NCBI GenBank assembly: GCA_947456995.1
Contig: CANGVB010000041.1
Span: 1-12,468 of the forward strand
DNA: 12,468 bases
Reading direction: 5' to 3'
DNA from: Bryobacteraceae bacterium
GTDB lineage: Bacteria; Acidobacteriota; Terriglobia; Bryobacterales; Bryobacteraceae
Shown: in pieces, positions 1 through 8,000 of the stretch
Layout of the letters: each line of letters opens with the position of its first letter
Position numbering within the stretch: the stretch's first letter is position 1
Notes under the pieces: model-generated
The model's database searches: none
What the model saw: the letters and a program-made list of their open reading frames with translations, nothing else
What the model was told of the DNA's origin: nothing
Made by a program: the position numbers and the translations under genes

Positions 1-105
1 ACTGCGAAAGTATTTGTGCGAGGACTAAGATTTGTACCGCAACAAAGAGATCAATCCCTTGCAAATTGGTTAGTTTCTTTGGAGGATTCATTGCTCGAGC
101 AATGA
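1..105 (+). CDS. Possible C-terminal tail of an upstream gene (partial)
   Basis: Frame 1 is open from the first base to a TGA at 103-105 and would encode 34 residues ending in NWLVSLEDSLLEQ, with a balanced mix of charged and hydrophobic residues that looks protein-like. The stop lies inside the palindrome at 88-105. The evidence is weak. Plus frame 3 is also open to a TAA at 111-113, though it is cysteine-rich and less protein-like. On the minus strand a frame from an ATG at 91 is open to the window edge. I do not recognise the peptide. The stretch could equally be non-coding sequence upstream of the sigma factor gene. Confidence 0.28.
   Translation, partial: TAKVFVRGLRFVPQQRDQSLANWLVSLEDSLLEQ
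88..105. promoter_or_regulatory. Perfect 18-bp palindrome upstream of the sigma factor gene
   Basis: TCATTGCTCGAGCAATGA reads identically on both strands and ends 14 bases before the ATG at 120. A GGAGG lies directly before it at 81-85, too far from the ATG for a normal ribosome-binding site. As DNA it could be the operator of a dimeric regulator, for example for autoregulation. As RNA it could fold into a 7-bp stem with a four-base loop, which would bring the GGAGG nearer to the start codon. The symmetry is seen directly; the function is inferred. Confidence 0.45.
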
Positions 106-119
106 TAGACTAAGCGAGC

Positions 120-668
120 ATGGAAGCGCACAATAACATCACCAGTTTGTTAGAGCAGATCCAGTTGGGCAACGAGACTGCAGCTGAATCACTCTATGCG
201 CAGGCAGCGGAAAGGCTGAAGCGGATCTCCCGGTCACTCATGACCAGGGAAGGAGTAACAGCAGGATTTCAGGCTTCAGACCTGGTGCAAGAAGCTTATC
301 TACAGAAGAGTTCCCAGGTTAAGCGGATTGAAATAACCGGGCGTGAACATTTCTTTGCGCTTATGCGATTGGGGATGAAGCAGATTCTTGTAGACCGGGC
401 CCGGCGTAAGTCGGCGGTGAAGCGGACACAGCCAGAAGGGGCTTTTCGATGCGAAGCGTCACCGGATGCCCGGACTGAGGATCTGGGCAGGAGCCTGGAA
501 AAGCTGAAAGAGCTAGATGCCAAAGTGTATCTTGTGCTGCGACTGCGGAATGACTACGGGCTGCAGTGGGGGGAGATTGCGGAGCGAGTGGGCCGGCAGC
601 ATTGGGAAGTACGGCGGGATTTTGCATTTGCTGTGCATTGGTTGCGGGAACAGATGCAGGGACGTTAA
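120..668 (+). CDS. ECF-type RNA polymerase sigma factor
   Basis: This is a 182-residue sigma-70 family protein of the extracytoplasmic-function class. It would direct RNA polymerase to a specific promoter set. Region 2 covers roughly residues 20-100, with the helix around SDLVQEAYLQK (53-63) and the basic stretch REHFFALMRLGMKQILVDRARR (75-96), typical of the acidobacterial/planctomycete ECF group (TIGR02999-like). Region 4 covers about 125-178, with the helix-turn-helix near GLQWGEIAERVGRQHWEVRRD (147-167). The recognition-helix part departs from the usual form, in which a serine/threonine-rich turn precedes VKRDW, so promoter specificity may differ. The ATG at 120 has only a weak AAGCGAG upstream (112-118). 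No anti-sigma factor or kinase gene is adjacent. The gene converges on the nuclease gene with a 14-base gap and no visible terminator hairpin. Confidence 0.88.
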   Translation: MEAHNNITSLLEQIQLGNETAAESLYAQAAERLKRISRSLMTREGVTAGFQASDLVQEAYLQKSSQVKRIEITGREHFFALMRLGMKQILVDRARRKSAVKRTQPEGAFRCEASPDARTEDLGRSLEKLKELDAKVYLVLRLRNDYGLQWGEIAERVGRQHWEVRRDFAFAVHWLREQMQGR

Positions 669-682
669 GCCTGGGGAGAGAG

Positions 683-1705
683 TCAGTTATTGCCAAGTTC
701 GGCTTCGAGCTCTTCGATGGTTGGCAGGCTGCCTTTGAATTCTTCGGGTAGGTTTGCCAGGTGGGTGAACTCGGAGATGCCCATCGGAGTGGTGGTGCCT
801 CGGAGCGCGTATTCCACTACCAGTTGCTTCTTGGTGCGGCAGAGGATCAGGCCGATACTTGGCTGGTCTGTGGGGTGTTTTAGCGTGTCGTCTACCGCGG
901 AGAGATAGAAGTTCATCTTGCCGGTGTACTCGGGCTGGAATGCGCCGCCTTTTAGATCGATCACGATGAAGCATCGGAGCTTCAGGTGGTAGAAGAGCAG
1001 GTCGAGGCGGTAGTCTTCGCCTGCTATCTCCAGCGGGTATTGGCTCCCTACGAAGGAGAAGCCGACTCCCAGCTCTAGCAGGAATTTTCTTATGTGCTCG
1101 ACGAGGCCGGATTCAAGGTCTCTTTCGTGGGCGCCCTGGGAGAGGGTTAGGAAATCGAAGTTGTAGGGGTCCTTTAACAGTTGCTGGGCTAGATCGGATT
1201 GGGGCGAGGGCAGGGTTCGCTCGAAATTGGTGATTGCTTTGCCCTGGCGATGGAAAAGCCTTGAGTCGATGTGGTGGGCCAGTATGTTTCGGCTCCAGCC
1301 GTTTTCGATGGCGGCTTCCACGTACCAAAAGCGCTCAGCTTGATCCTTTATCTTGTCTAGAATGAGGCAGTTGTGGAACCAGGGCAATTTTGCAGCAAGC
1401 TGCTGCAAAATTGCTTCTTCCGGCCAAGCCTCAGCGAACGCTTTCATATAACCCAGATTTCGCGGAGATAAGCCTTTCATCTCTGGGAATTGGCTCTTCA
1501 AGTCTGCGGCGAGCCGGGGAATGATGTTCCTTCCCCATCCTTCCTGGGCCTGACGGACCAAGATTTCTCTCCCAATGCCCCAATAGAGCATCACCAGTTC
1601 CCTGTTGACAGAAACAGCCGCCCGCACCTGGGCGCTTTGGATACGCTGCTTGATGCTAGATAGCAGGGCGGCGTAGGTCTGGGTGCTTGGAGTTTGCTCT
1701 TCCAT
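683..1705 (-). CDS. DUF1016 (YhcG-type) PD-(D/E)XK nuclease domain protein
   Basis: This 340-residue protein matches the usual length and layout of the DUF1016/YhcG family: an N-terminal helical, winged-helix-like half (about 10-165) and a C-terminal PD-(D/E)XK nuclease fold (about 175-335). Family landmarks are ELVMLYWGIGREI (36-48), GLSPRNLGYMKAF (78-90), LPWFHNCLILDK (107-118) and NFDFL (182-186). The catalytic core is DYRLDLLFYH (231-240), with Asp235 as first acidic residue, then FIVIDLK (246-252) with Asp250 and Lys252, followed by FQPEYTGKMNFYLSAVDD (256-273). Most relatives I know have Glu where Asp250 stands; the change is conservative. The protein is probably cytoplasmic and acts on nucleic acid. 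Relatives often sit near restriction-modification or mobile genes, but none is seen here. The start has only a weak GAAG upstream; the ATG at 1705 gives the expected N-terminus. Confidence 0.9.
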   Translation of the reverse strand: MEEQTPSTQTYAALLSSIKQRIQSAQVRAAVSVNRELVMLYWGIGREILVRQAQEGWGRNIIPRLAADLKSQFPEMKGLSPRNLGYMKAFAEAWPEEAILQQLAAKLPWFHNCLILDKIKDQAERFWYVEAAIENGWSRNILAHHIDSRLFHRQGKAITNFERTLPSPQSDLAQQLLKDPYNFDFLTLSQGAHERDLESGLVEHIRKFLLELGVGFSFVGSQYPLEIAGEDYRLDLLFYHLKLRCFIVIDLKGGAFQPEYTGKMNFYLSAVDDTLKHPTDQPSIGLILCRTKKQLVVEYALRGTTTPMGISEFTHLANLPEEFKGSLPTIEELEAELGNN

Positions 1706-1713
1706 GGGCTTCT

Positions 1714-1737
1714 ACAGTCGTACCAAATTGCGACTGT
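1714..1737. promoter_or_regulatory. Inverted repeat between two divergent genes
   Basis: ACAGTCG (1714-1720) and its complement CGACTGT (1731-1737) are separated by 10 bases, so the half-site centres lie 17 bases apart. It sits 9 bases upstream of the nuclease start (1705) and about 55 bases upstream of the start at 1793. It could be an operator serving one or both divergent genes, or a leader hairpin of the nuclease mRNA. No clear -35/-10 pair could be assigned in the spacer. Confidence 0.3.
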
Positions 1738-1792
1738 TCCTAGCCAGGAAGATTTTGGCTCGGAAACAGGTTTTGGGATCTAAGATGAAGTC

Positions 1793-3064
1793 ATGAGCCG
1801 GTCTGTGCGGGACTCCGTTGTTGTATGTTGCGTCTTGTGGGCGAGCTTGGGCGCGAAGCTATTCGGCTCGCCGTGTGGCTCACTTAGGGAGCCTTGTGAA
1901 ATTTTGAGGCCTGGGACGATTTTCTTCATGGGGCGAGCGGTATCGACAGAACCGATTGAGGGAGTGTTTTACGGTACGCAGTATAAACTCGGGCCGCTTA
2001 CTCGCTTTACTTTTGAAGTGGTCGAGGGCCTATACGGAGTCACGAACGAGAAATCTTTCACTGCAGTTGGAGGGCTCTACGATGTCAGAGATGGACTGAT
2101 CTGGCTCGTGAAGAACCAACAAGGGCTCCTGATTGTTGGGACGCACGCAAATTGTTTGCAGATTAGTCCTGACTTTGATTCCAAATTGATCGAGTACCTT
2201 CGCTCCGCCAAAAAGACAGGCAGCAATGGGGCGCGTGTCCGCGGAAACATTCAGTCACTGACTCGAAGCCTTAAAGCTCCCATAGTCAGATTGGAAGGGG
2301 AGAAGACTCTGGAGACGAGGGCAGACGAAAATGGGAAATTTCAATTCGAGAATGTTCCACCGGGACGCTACCAAGCGAGAGGCTTGGCACAGGCCTACGT
2401 GATGGGCCACAGAATTCCAGTAGTCGACGTAGCAGCGCTTTCTTGTCGAACCGAGTCTCTCTTTCTGGATATGCGTGGCGCCAACACGATATCAGGCTGG
2501 ATTGAGTCGCAAAGCTTTGGCAATGCAAAGTATGCAGATGTGATCGCGCAGCGCCGGGGCAATGAGTTCGGCACCAGGCAGGTTGGGACCAACTTGTTAC
2601 ATGGCCGGAACGAATTTACTGTGGATGGCCTCGAGCCAGGCACCTACGACCTCATCGTTAAACTCTTCGAACATGGGCCCTTCTCGATCTTTCCCCATGA
2701 GACAGAAAAACTGAGTGTCGAACTGGGGCAAGAGCCCTTGCGAGAGATCAAGCTCAAGCTTTATCCACGGCAAAAGCGAAAGGTTGTTGTGCAGTTCCAT
2801 GATGCGGAAGGCAAGCCCATCGCCAATGCCGAGATCTGGCGTCAAGGTTGCGGCGAGCCGGTGATGGATCCAGTTTCCGGGCTGAAGCAATACTATACAC
2901 GTTCATCAACCGGGAGAACAAATCAAAGCGGGCAACTCGTCCTCAATGTCTTTGAGTATTCTATGGACCACGTCTGTTGGGCTATCGGCGGGCTGAAGTC
3001 GGAAACTGCGTCGGAGGCAAAGGTCTTGCACGAGGATACGAGTGTGTCTATTGTGTTGAGGTAA
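1793..3064 (+). CDS. Secreted protein with carboxypeptidase-regulatory-like domain
   Basis: This 423-residue protein has an N-terminal hydrophobic stretch (VVVCCVLWASLGA, 9-21) after Arg-containing residues, consistent with a signal peptide. Residues about 28-138 form a Cys-containing domain (Cys28, Cys35, Cys121) with FMGRAVS, FTFEVVEGLYG and LIWLV strands. It resembles the NTR/TIMP-like N-terminal regions of some acidobacterial secreted proteins, but I cannot assign it firmly. Residues about 146-205 look like a carboxypeptidase-type regulatory beta-sandwich, with the hallmark turn DENGKFQFENVPPGRYQARG (178-197). Two more beta-sandwich-like stretches follow, one near FTVDGLEPGTYDLIVK (275-290) and one near VVVQFHDAEGKPIANAEI (331-348). 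No peptidase active site, sortase signal or C-terminal membrane anchor is visible, so the role is unknown. The ribosome-binding site is weak. The gene converges on the oxidoreductase gene with a 27-base gap and no clear terminator. Confidence 0.8.
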   Translation: MSRSVRDSVVVCCVLWASLGAKLFGSPCGSLREPCEILRPGTIFFMGRAVSTEPIEGVFYGTQYKLGPLTRFTFEVVEGLYGVTNEKSFTAVGGLYDVRDGLIWLVKNQQGLLIVGTHANCLQISPDFDSKLIEYLRSAKKTGSNGARVRGNIQSLTRSLKAPIVRLEGEKTLETRADENGKFQFENVPPGRYQARGLAQAYVMGHRIPVVDVAALSCRTESLFLDMRGANTISGWIESQSFGNAKYADVIAQRRGNEFGTRQVGTNLLHGRNEFTVDGLEPGTYDLIVKLFEHGPFSIFPHETEKLSVELGQEPLREIKLKLYPRQKRKVVVQFHDAEGKPIANAEIWRQGCGEPVMDPVSGLKQYYTRSSTGRTNQSGQLVLNVFEYSMDHVCWAIGGLKSETASEAKVLHEDTSVSIVLR

Positions 3065-3091
3065 GCCCCGCCACTCTTGCGCTCTGATTGT

Positions 3092-4381
3092 CTATCCTTT
3101 GGCGACGGCCATTTCTACGCCTTTGGTTGAGAGATAGTATTTGGCCAGTATGTTGGGCTTTTCCCAGGCAGGGAGCGATTTCGGGTCTTCGAGGTAAGCA
3201 AAGAATTGGCGGGTGACTTCGGCGAAGTGGGCTTCGTGGCCTACTCGGTGATGGTCTGGAATCTCCAAGAGGAACTCGTGGCCTCGGTCGATGATGCCGA
3301 CCCCGTCGATGCTGGATTCGAGTTCGTTTAGCTTGGCCTGCAGAGCTGCGCGGACTTCATCGATGGACTCGCCGGCATTGGGGACGATGTAGACTTCGGG
3401 GCGGTAGGCCTCTGGCTCGCCCTGGCGGACTTCGATGCTGGATTTTGTGCCCCGGAAGCGGGCTACGTGGGTGTCGCTGACTCCTTCAAGATCCCAACGG
3501 ACATCCATTGCTACATGAATGCCGCGGATCGTGTACGAGACGAAGTTGTTGCCGTAGTAATCGAAGTTGCCGGGCTTGAGTGGCGCCGTGCCGGTGACGG
3601 TGCGCCATTGATCTTCGTTGAGGGTGGTGGGCCAGCGGCGGGCATCGAGCATTTCGATTTCGGTGGTGTAATCGATTGCCTGGTCAGGGAAGCCAATCCA
3701 TTGGACCAGGTCGACGAGATGGGTGCCGACGTCGGAGAGGCCTTCGCCTTGACGGTCGATATCGAAGAACTCTAATGGGCGGAGCATGGGGACGCCGGCG
3801 ACGGTCTTTGAGACGCGGTGCATGCTGTCCATGTAAATGGCCGGCTCGGTGGGTGTGCCGGGGAGGAGGGTGCCGAAGACGGCGGGGGAGTTGACGAGTT
3901 CGCGGTGGAGGGTGGAGGTGACCTCGAAGCGCTCGGTCATGATGTCGTAGGCGATGATGCCTTTTTCGTCGGCCAGGTCGAGGGTGGCGGCGATGCGGGG
4001 GAGGTCTGCCGAGCGGAGGATCCAGGGCTTGTCGGCCAGGACGTGGAAGCCGTGGGCGACGGATTGTTCGATGCGTTCGATTTTGGAAGAGTTGCGGCCG
4101 GAGAGGATGACGACGCTGCCGGGTTGCTGCTCGCGGAGCATGCGGGCGAGGGAGTCGGGACCGGCGTGAATTTCAAGTTCCCAGGTGGTGGGAGAGTCAG
4201 CGCGCTGGTTAAAGCGGGCTACGCGGATGAGGTGTTCGGTGAGGTCAAGGCCGAGGGGCGCGTAGACGCTGACCTTGGGAGAGACGGCGGCGTACATCTC
4301 CTTCTGGACGAGAGCGGCATGAAAATGAGCAGGGTCGAGCGTTATCAGGTGAAGCGAGGACATCGAAAACGATTGTGGCAT
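3092..4381 (-). CDS. Gfo/Idh/MocA-type NAD(P)-dependent oxidoreductase
   Basis: This protein of 429 residues belongs to the Gfo/Idh/MocA dehydrogenase superfamily, apparently the branch with the putative oxidoreductase C-terminal domain. The N-terminal nucleotide-binding half includes LHLITLDPAHFHAALVQ (10-26), VVILSGRN (90-97) and GFHVLADKPW (111-120); Asp117-Lys118-Pro119 matches the catalytic EKP-type motif. The second half carries GEGLSDVGTHLVDLVQWIG (212-230), with the histidine expected near the active site, then a beta-sheet region to about 405. The classic GxGxxG at the N-terminus is replaced by LDPAHFHA, as in this sub-branch. It probably oxidises or reduces a sugar-like substrate, but the substrate cannot be read from sequence. 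The ATG at 4363 (Met7) is an equally good start; neither ATG has a clear ribosome-binding site. It lies 22 bases downstream of the YdcF-type gene on the same strand and is the last gene of the apparent operon. Confidence 0.85.
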   Translation of the reverse strand: MPQSFSMSSLHLITLDPAHFHAALVQKEMYAAVSPKVSVYAPLGLDLTEHLIRVARFNQRADSPTTWELEIHAGPDSLARMLREQQPGSVVILSGRNSSKIERIEQSVAHGFHVLADKPWILRSADLPRIAATLDLADEKGIIAYDIMTERFEVTSTLHRELVNSPAVFGTLLPGTPTEPAIYMDSMHRVSKTVAGVPMLRPLEFFDIDRQGEGLSDVGTHLVDLVQWIGFPDQAIDYTTEIEMLDARRWPTTLNEDQWRTVTGTAPLKPGNFDYYGNNFVSYTIRGIHVAMDVRWDLEGVSDTHVARFRGTKSSIEVRQGEPEAYRPEVYIVPNAGESIDEVRAALQAKLNELESSIDGVGIIDRGHEFLLEIPDHHRVGHEAHFAEVTRQFFAYLEDPKSLPAWEKPNILAKYYLSTKGVEMAVAKG

Positions 4382-4403
4382 ATCGGAGGCTTGATGCTGA
4401 TTG

Positions 4404-5039
4404 TTAGTAGCTATTCGCCCATGGGGCTGGGGACTTCACTGAGGGCCGGCTGCCGGCTTGATAGGCGGCGTGATCGGCAAAGAGAAAGTGATTTACCGAA
4501 GCCAGGGTGGTATGGCGCTGGGCAAGGCTGTGGACAGAGTCGAGGCTAGCCTGTTCTTTCTCGATACGAGCGGAAAGGGTAGCGGCATCCATGCCTGTGT
4601 TTGCGACTGAGTGGAAGTGAATGTCGAAGGGGATCGCTTGTGGTGCGACGCCGAAGATCCAGTTGAAGATGGCCTGTGTTCTTGGCATGTGGAAGTCGGA
4701 GGTGATGACGAGGAGTTTGGTGACTTGCCTCGGCTCGCAGTGCATGAGGCGAGCGAAGTAGGCGTTGCCAATTGTGTCGAGCGACCAGGTATCGAGGAGG
4801 ATGCGAGCCGGGGGGATTCCTTTGGCGATGAGATAGCGCGCTGAGGCTACAGATTCGTGAATGGGAAAGCCGGCGCTGTCGATGATTGGTGGCTTATGCG
4901 TGGTGCCGGAGCTTAGGGGAATCAGAATGGCCTGACCGGCCTGCTCGAGTGCGGCGTCGAGTCTTGGCAGGACCCAGGAGGCTGGAATGCCTGCTTCATC
5001 CAGGCCGCCGCCCGGAACGATGATTGCGTCGTAGGCCAT
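4404..5039 (-). CDS. YdcF family (DUF218) protein
   Basis: This 211-residue protein matches the DUF218/YdcF fold. Landmarks are an N-terminal strand and loop AIIVPGGGL (5-13), SSGTTHKPP (43-51), ESVASARYLIAKGIPPARIL (62-81) with Glu62, LLDTWSLDTIGNAYF (81-95) and LLVITSDFHMPRTQAIF (109-125). Family members are Rossmann-like proteins often linked to the cell envelope, and some bind S-adenosylmethionine; the precise activity is mostly unknown. No signal peptide or membrane helix is present, so this one appears cytoplasmic. The ATG at 5039 lacks a ribosome-binding site. A GGAGAA at 5061-5066 instead precedes an out-of-frame ATG at 5055, which opens a 19-codon frame overlapping this start. An in-frame TGA five codons upstream rules out a much longer N-terminus. 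It follows the giant repeat gene by 35 bases and precedes the oxidoreductase gene by 22. Confidence 0.85.
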   Translation of the reverse strand: MAYDAIIVPGGGLDEAGIPASWVLPRLDAALEQAGQAILIPLSSGTTHKPPIIDSAGFPIHESVASARYLIAKGIPPARILLDTWSLDTIGNAYFARLMHCEPRQVTKLLVITSDFHMPRTQAIFNWIFGVAPQAIPFDIHFHSVANTGMDAATLSARIEKEQASLDSVHSLAQRHTTLASVNHFLFADHAAYQAGSRPSVKSPAPWANSY

Positions 5040-5055
5040 GACTAATGATTGTCAT
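4996..5055 (-). CDS. Possible 19-residue leader peptide overlapping the YdcF-type start
   Basis: An ATG at 5055 has a good ribosome-binding site, GGAGAA (5061-5066), spaced by 5 bases. It opens a frame of 19 codons (MTIISHGLRRNHRSGRRPG) ending at a TGA at 4998-4996. The frame is offset from the YdcF-type gene, whose ATG at 5039 lies inside it and has no ribosome-binding site of its own. Ribosomes that initiate here and stop 40 bases past that ATG could help open it for reinitiation. It may also be chance: the Arg-rich tail is what the second frame of a GC-rich gene would give. Confidence 0.25.
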   Translation of the reverse strand: MTIISHGLRRNHRSGRRPG

Positions 5056-5074
5056 GCAATTTCTCCAGTGCGTC

Positions 5075-8000
5075 TCAATTGACATTGAGGATGTAGTTAT
5101 ACGTCGAGGTCTGCTGAGAACCCGAGGGTTGGATTGCAGTGATCGATGTCGAGCCGGATGATACTCCGGTAAGGTTGAAGGTTCTCAGGTTGCCGGTGGT
5201 ATTTGCCGGAGTGGTGGAGAATGTGACGGTTGGGAGTGCAGAGTGAACACCGGGATTGGTGGAACTCATCGTTAGAGTGACGGAGGTGCCGCCGCGGACT
5301 TCCATCTCGGCGAGGCGGGGGTAGCTGGGAGCGGCACCGAGGACTGCTGCATACACTTGTACCTGAGCGGACTGCCCGACATTGATGGTTGCGCCCGGGT
5401 AGGTGTAGAAACCGGAATTGCTTAAGGTAAAGTTGGCTGAACCGGTGGTGTAGCCGGGAATGGCTAGTGAGACAGTGGCAGAGCCTGATGAGGCAAGGGC
5501 CTGAACGTAGAAGGTGAAGGAATTTGAGCCTGCGCTCAAGGCGGGCGTGATGGTTTGAGCGCCGATGGCGGTGCGGTCGATCGAAACCAGAAGGTTGGGG
5601 TTGTTGCTGGAGAGGCTTGCGATCAGGCTTGAGGGAAGGGTTTGGCTGGCAGTAGCAGAGCAGGCAGCCTGGAGATTAAAGCCCACGACAGTGGCACAAC
5701 TGATACTGATGGTAGGAGCACTGACAGTGACAACACTGGTGGTGTAGGTAATGTTGGCGGTGTGGCCAGTGGGTTGATTGACGGTGATGCTGGCGGTGCC
5801 CGGTGCGGCTGGGGAAGCGTTGTCGATGATTCCGCTGTAGGTGCGGACGACGGAGGATCCATCATCGGCCCACACAACTGAGGCAGGAAGGGAGATGCTT
5901 GCCGGGTTGGAGTTGTTGAAGGTGATGGTTCTCGCACCTGCGCCGGGGCGCAACGCCAGGTCACCGGCGTAGGTACCGTTGACGGGGTTGATTCTGGTGA
6001 ACCAGACCTGAAGATCGGCACCGGTGGCGTTGAGGGTATTGAGCGAGATGGAGGGCTGCCAGGGGTAGAAGCCGCTGGGCCAAAGGGCGACGTTCGCCGG
6101 GGTGGCGGCATAGTTAGAGCCAGAGGTGAGCACTGTCACATTCACTGCTGCTGAGCCGGTGGAGGTGGCTATGTTGTGAACGCAGAGCGTAGAAGAGCTT
6201 GCCCCCGCGGCGAAGTTCACTGTAAGGGGATTCTGACCCACGACATTGCTGGCAGTGCTAAATGAGATATTGCCAGGGGATGAGACCTGCAGAGAAAGCC
6301 CGCCTGTTGGGGCTGCAGGATTAAGGCCAAGCGAGCCGCAGGCAACCTGGTCATAACCAATGGAAGAGGGGATGTTGTTTAACAAGATCTGGTTGTTGGA
6401 GACGGTGACGGTGAGCTGAGGATAGGTAGTGGTGGTGAAGTAGCCTGTGGGTTGATTGATCGTGACACTGGTGGTGTTGACCGAGACTGGAGTAATTGCA
6501 GAGTTGAAGGTCTGCGAAGCGCTGGTGCTGGAGTTGAAAGTCACGCTGGCCGGAAGAGTCACAACGCCGTTGGGGGCGGTGGCGAAGGTGATGGTTTCGC
6601 TGTAGCCACCGCGTATGGGGAGATCGGCAGTACGAGCGTTGGTTGAGTCGAGGCGTGCGAACCAGATCTGGAAGGGTGCAGCGGCCTGATTGAGATTCAT
6701 GCTGAGGCTGGTTCCATTGCTGCTCGAGAAGAGATAGAAGCCGCTACGGGTGTAGGTAACTGAGCCGGAGCCTGCAGCAACCAGTGGGTTGGTTGAGCTC
6801 AGGGCGATAGAGGGTGTGCCGGAATCCTGGTTGACGTTCTGGATAAAGAAGGAGGAGGAGAGGGTCTGGGTTGCGGCTACATTGACGGTTAGGGTTGAGC
6901 TGCCTGCAGCAGTTGCACTGGAGGAGAGCAGGGTGCCCGCGGGAGCGGTGAGGGTGACGGGAGTGAGAACAGCTGCGGGGCCACTGAGCTGCACGAAGTG
7001 TGCTGCCTGCTGGTTGCGGCCGATTACGTTTTGACCGCTAAAGAGGGAGACCAAAGACATGGTGAGGTTAGAGACGTTGACCACGGTTGGGTCGTTGGGC
7101 GTGGGCGCGGTATAGCCGGAGGGTTGCGTGATGTTGATGTTGGTTTGACCACCGGCGGCAGAGGGACTCAGCGCTCCGCTGAAGGTCTGGCTGGACTGGT
7201 TGCCAGTGAAAGTTAGCGGGGTGGTGAGCGTGGCAACGCTGGGCGTGGAGTTAGTGAGAGCGATGGATTCGCTGTAACCTCCTCGCAGGGTTTGCTGCAG
7301 CGGGGTGGCTTCGAGCCGGTTGAAGATGATGGTGAGGGGCAGAGCGGGAGCGCTGGCCGTGGTGTTGATGGTGGCCTGAGAAAGTGTAAAGGCGCTGGGG
7401 AAGAAGGTGAAGACGCGGTTGGTGGTGGTGTAGCCGGTGGCTTCAAAGCGTACGGTGCCAGTGCCCGAGGAGGCGTTCACGTTTTGGACGTAGATGGGGG
7501 GAGAGGTTTGTGTGTTGCCCGCGAAGCTGACGCTGATCGAAGCCGAGCCCTGGAGCGCGGGATTGGTGCTGAGCAGGATGTTGGGACTGGTGGTGGAAAC
7601 AGTGGCAGTGAGGCCTGCGGGAGGGGCATTTTGACCGAGGCTGACGGTGAGAATTTCCTGGGCGTTGCGGCCGAGGTTGGTATTGCCGGATATGGTGACG
7701 GGTTGCGGCGTGGTGACGTTGATGGTGAGAGTTGGAGCGTTGGTGTTAGTGCCCGAGACGGTGGCGCTGGTGCTGCCCTGGGCGATGCCGTTGACGGTGA
7801 GGGTGCCCTGGGTTTGGCCGGCCGCAATGACAAGTGGGCTGGCGATGGTTGCTGTGGCGGCATTGTTGCCAGTGATGCTGAGAGAGATTCCGCCGGTGGG
7901 AGCCGGGGCGGAGAGATTGACAGTGACATCTGCGCTTTGCCCGGCGTTGACTGAGATGGTGCCGGGGTTGAGTGAAACGCCGATGGATACTGTAGCGGAA

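Noticed and set aside
1..91. Minus-strand frame from an ATG at 91 open to the window edge (about 30 codons)
   Set aside because: Short and edge-truncated, with two plus frames open over the same stretch, so openness carries little weight. No ribosome-binding site or motif supports it.
669..682. Convergent gap between sigma factor and nuclease genes, considered for a terminator
   Set aside because: The gap is only 14 bases and no convincing hairpin spans it.
361..696. Minus-strand open frame opposite the sigma factor
   Set aside because: It overlaps a recognisable sigma factor and the end of the nuclease gene; the Ala/Pro/Ser-rich peptide has no domain pattern.
1785..1796. Three-codon frame ATG-AAG-TCA-TGA overlapping the start at 1793
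   Set aside because: Too short to judge and no ribosome-binding site precedes it; most likely chance.
3065..3091. Convergent gap between the secreted-protein gene and the oxidoreductase gene, considered for a bidirectional terminator
   Set aside because: No stem-loop with a T-run could be found by eye in the gap or its immediate flanks.
3818..4549. Plus-strand open frame of 243 codons opposite the oxidoreductase and YdcF-type genes
   Set aside because: It spans two well-supported minus-strand genes, has a low-complexity Gly/Asp/Glu/Val composition and no recognisable motif.
7292..7954. Plus-strand open frame of 220 codons inside the giant gene
   Set aside because: The peptide is Gly/Ala/Val/Asp-rich without domain pattern and lies opposite clear repeat-coding sequence. 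It is an antisense shadow caused by the skewed composition.
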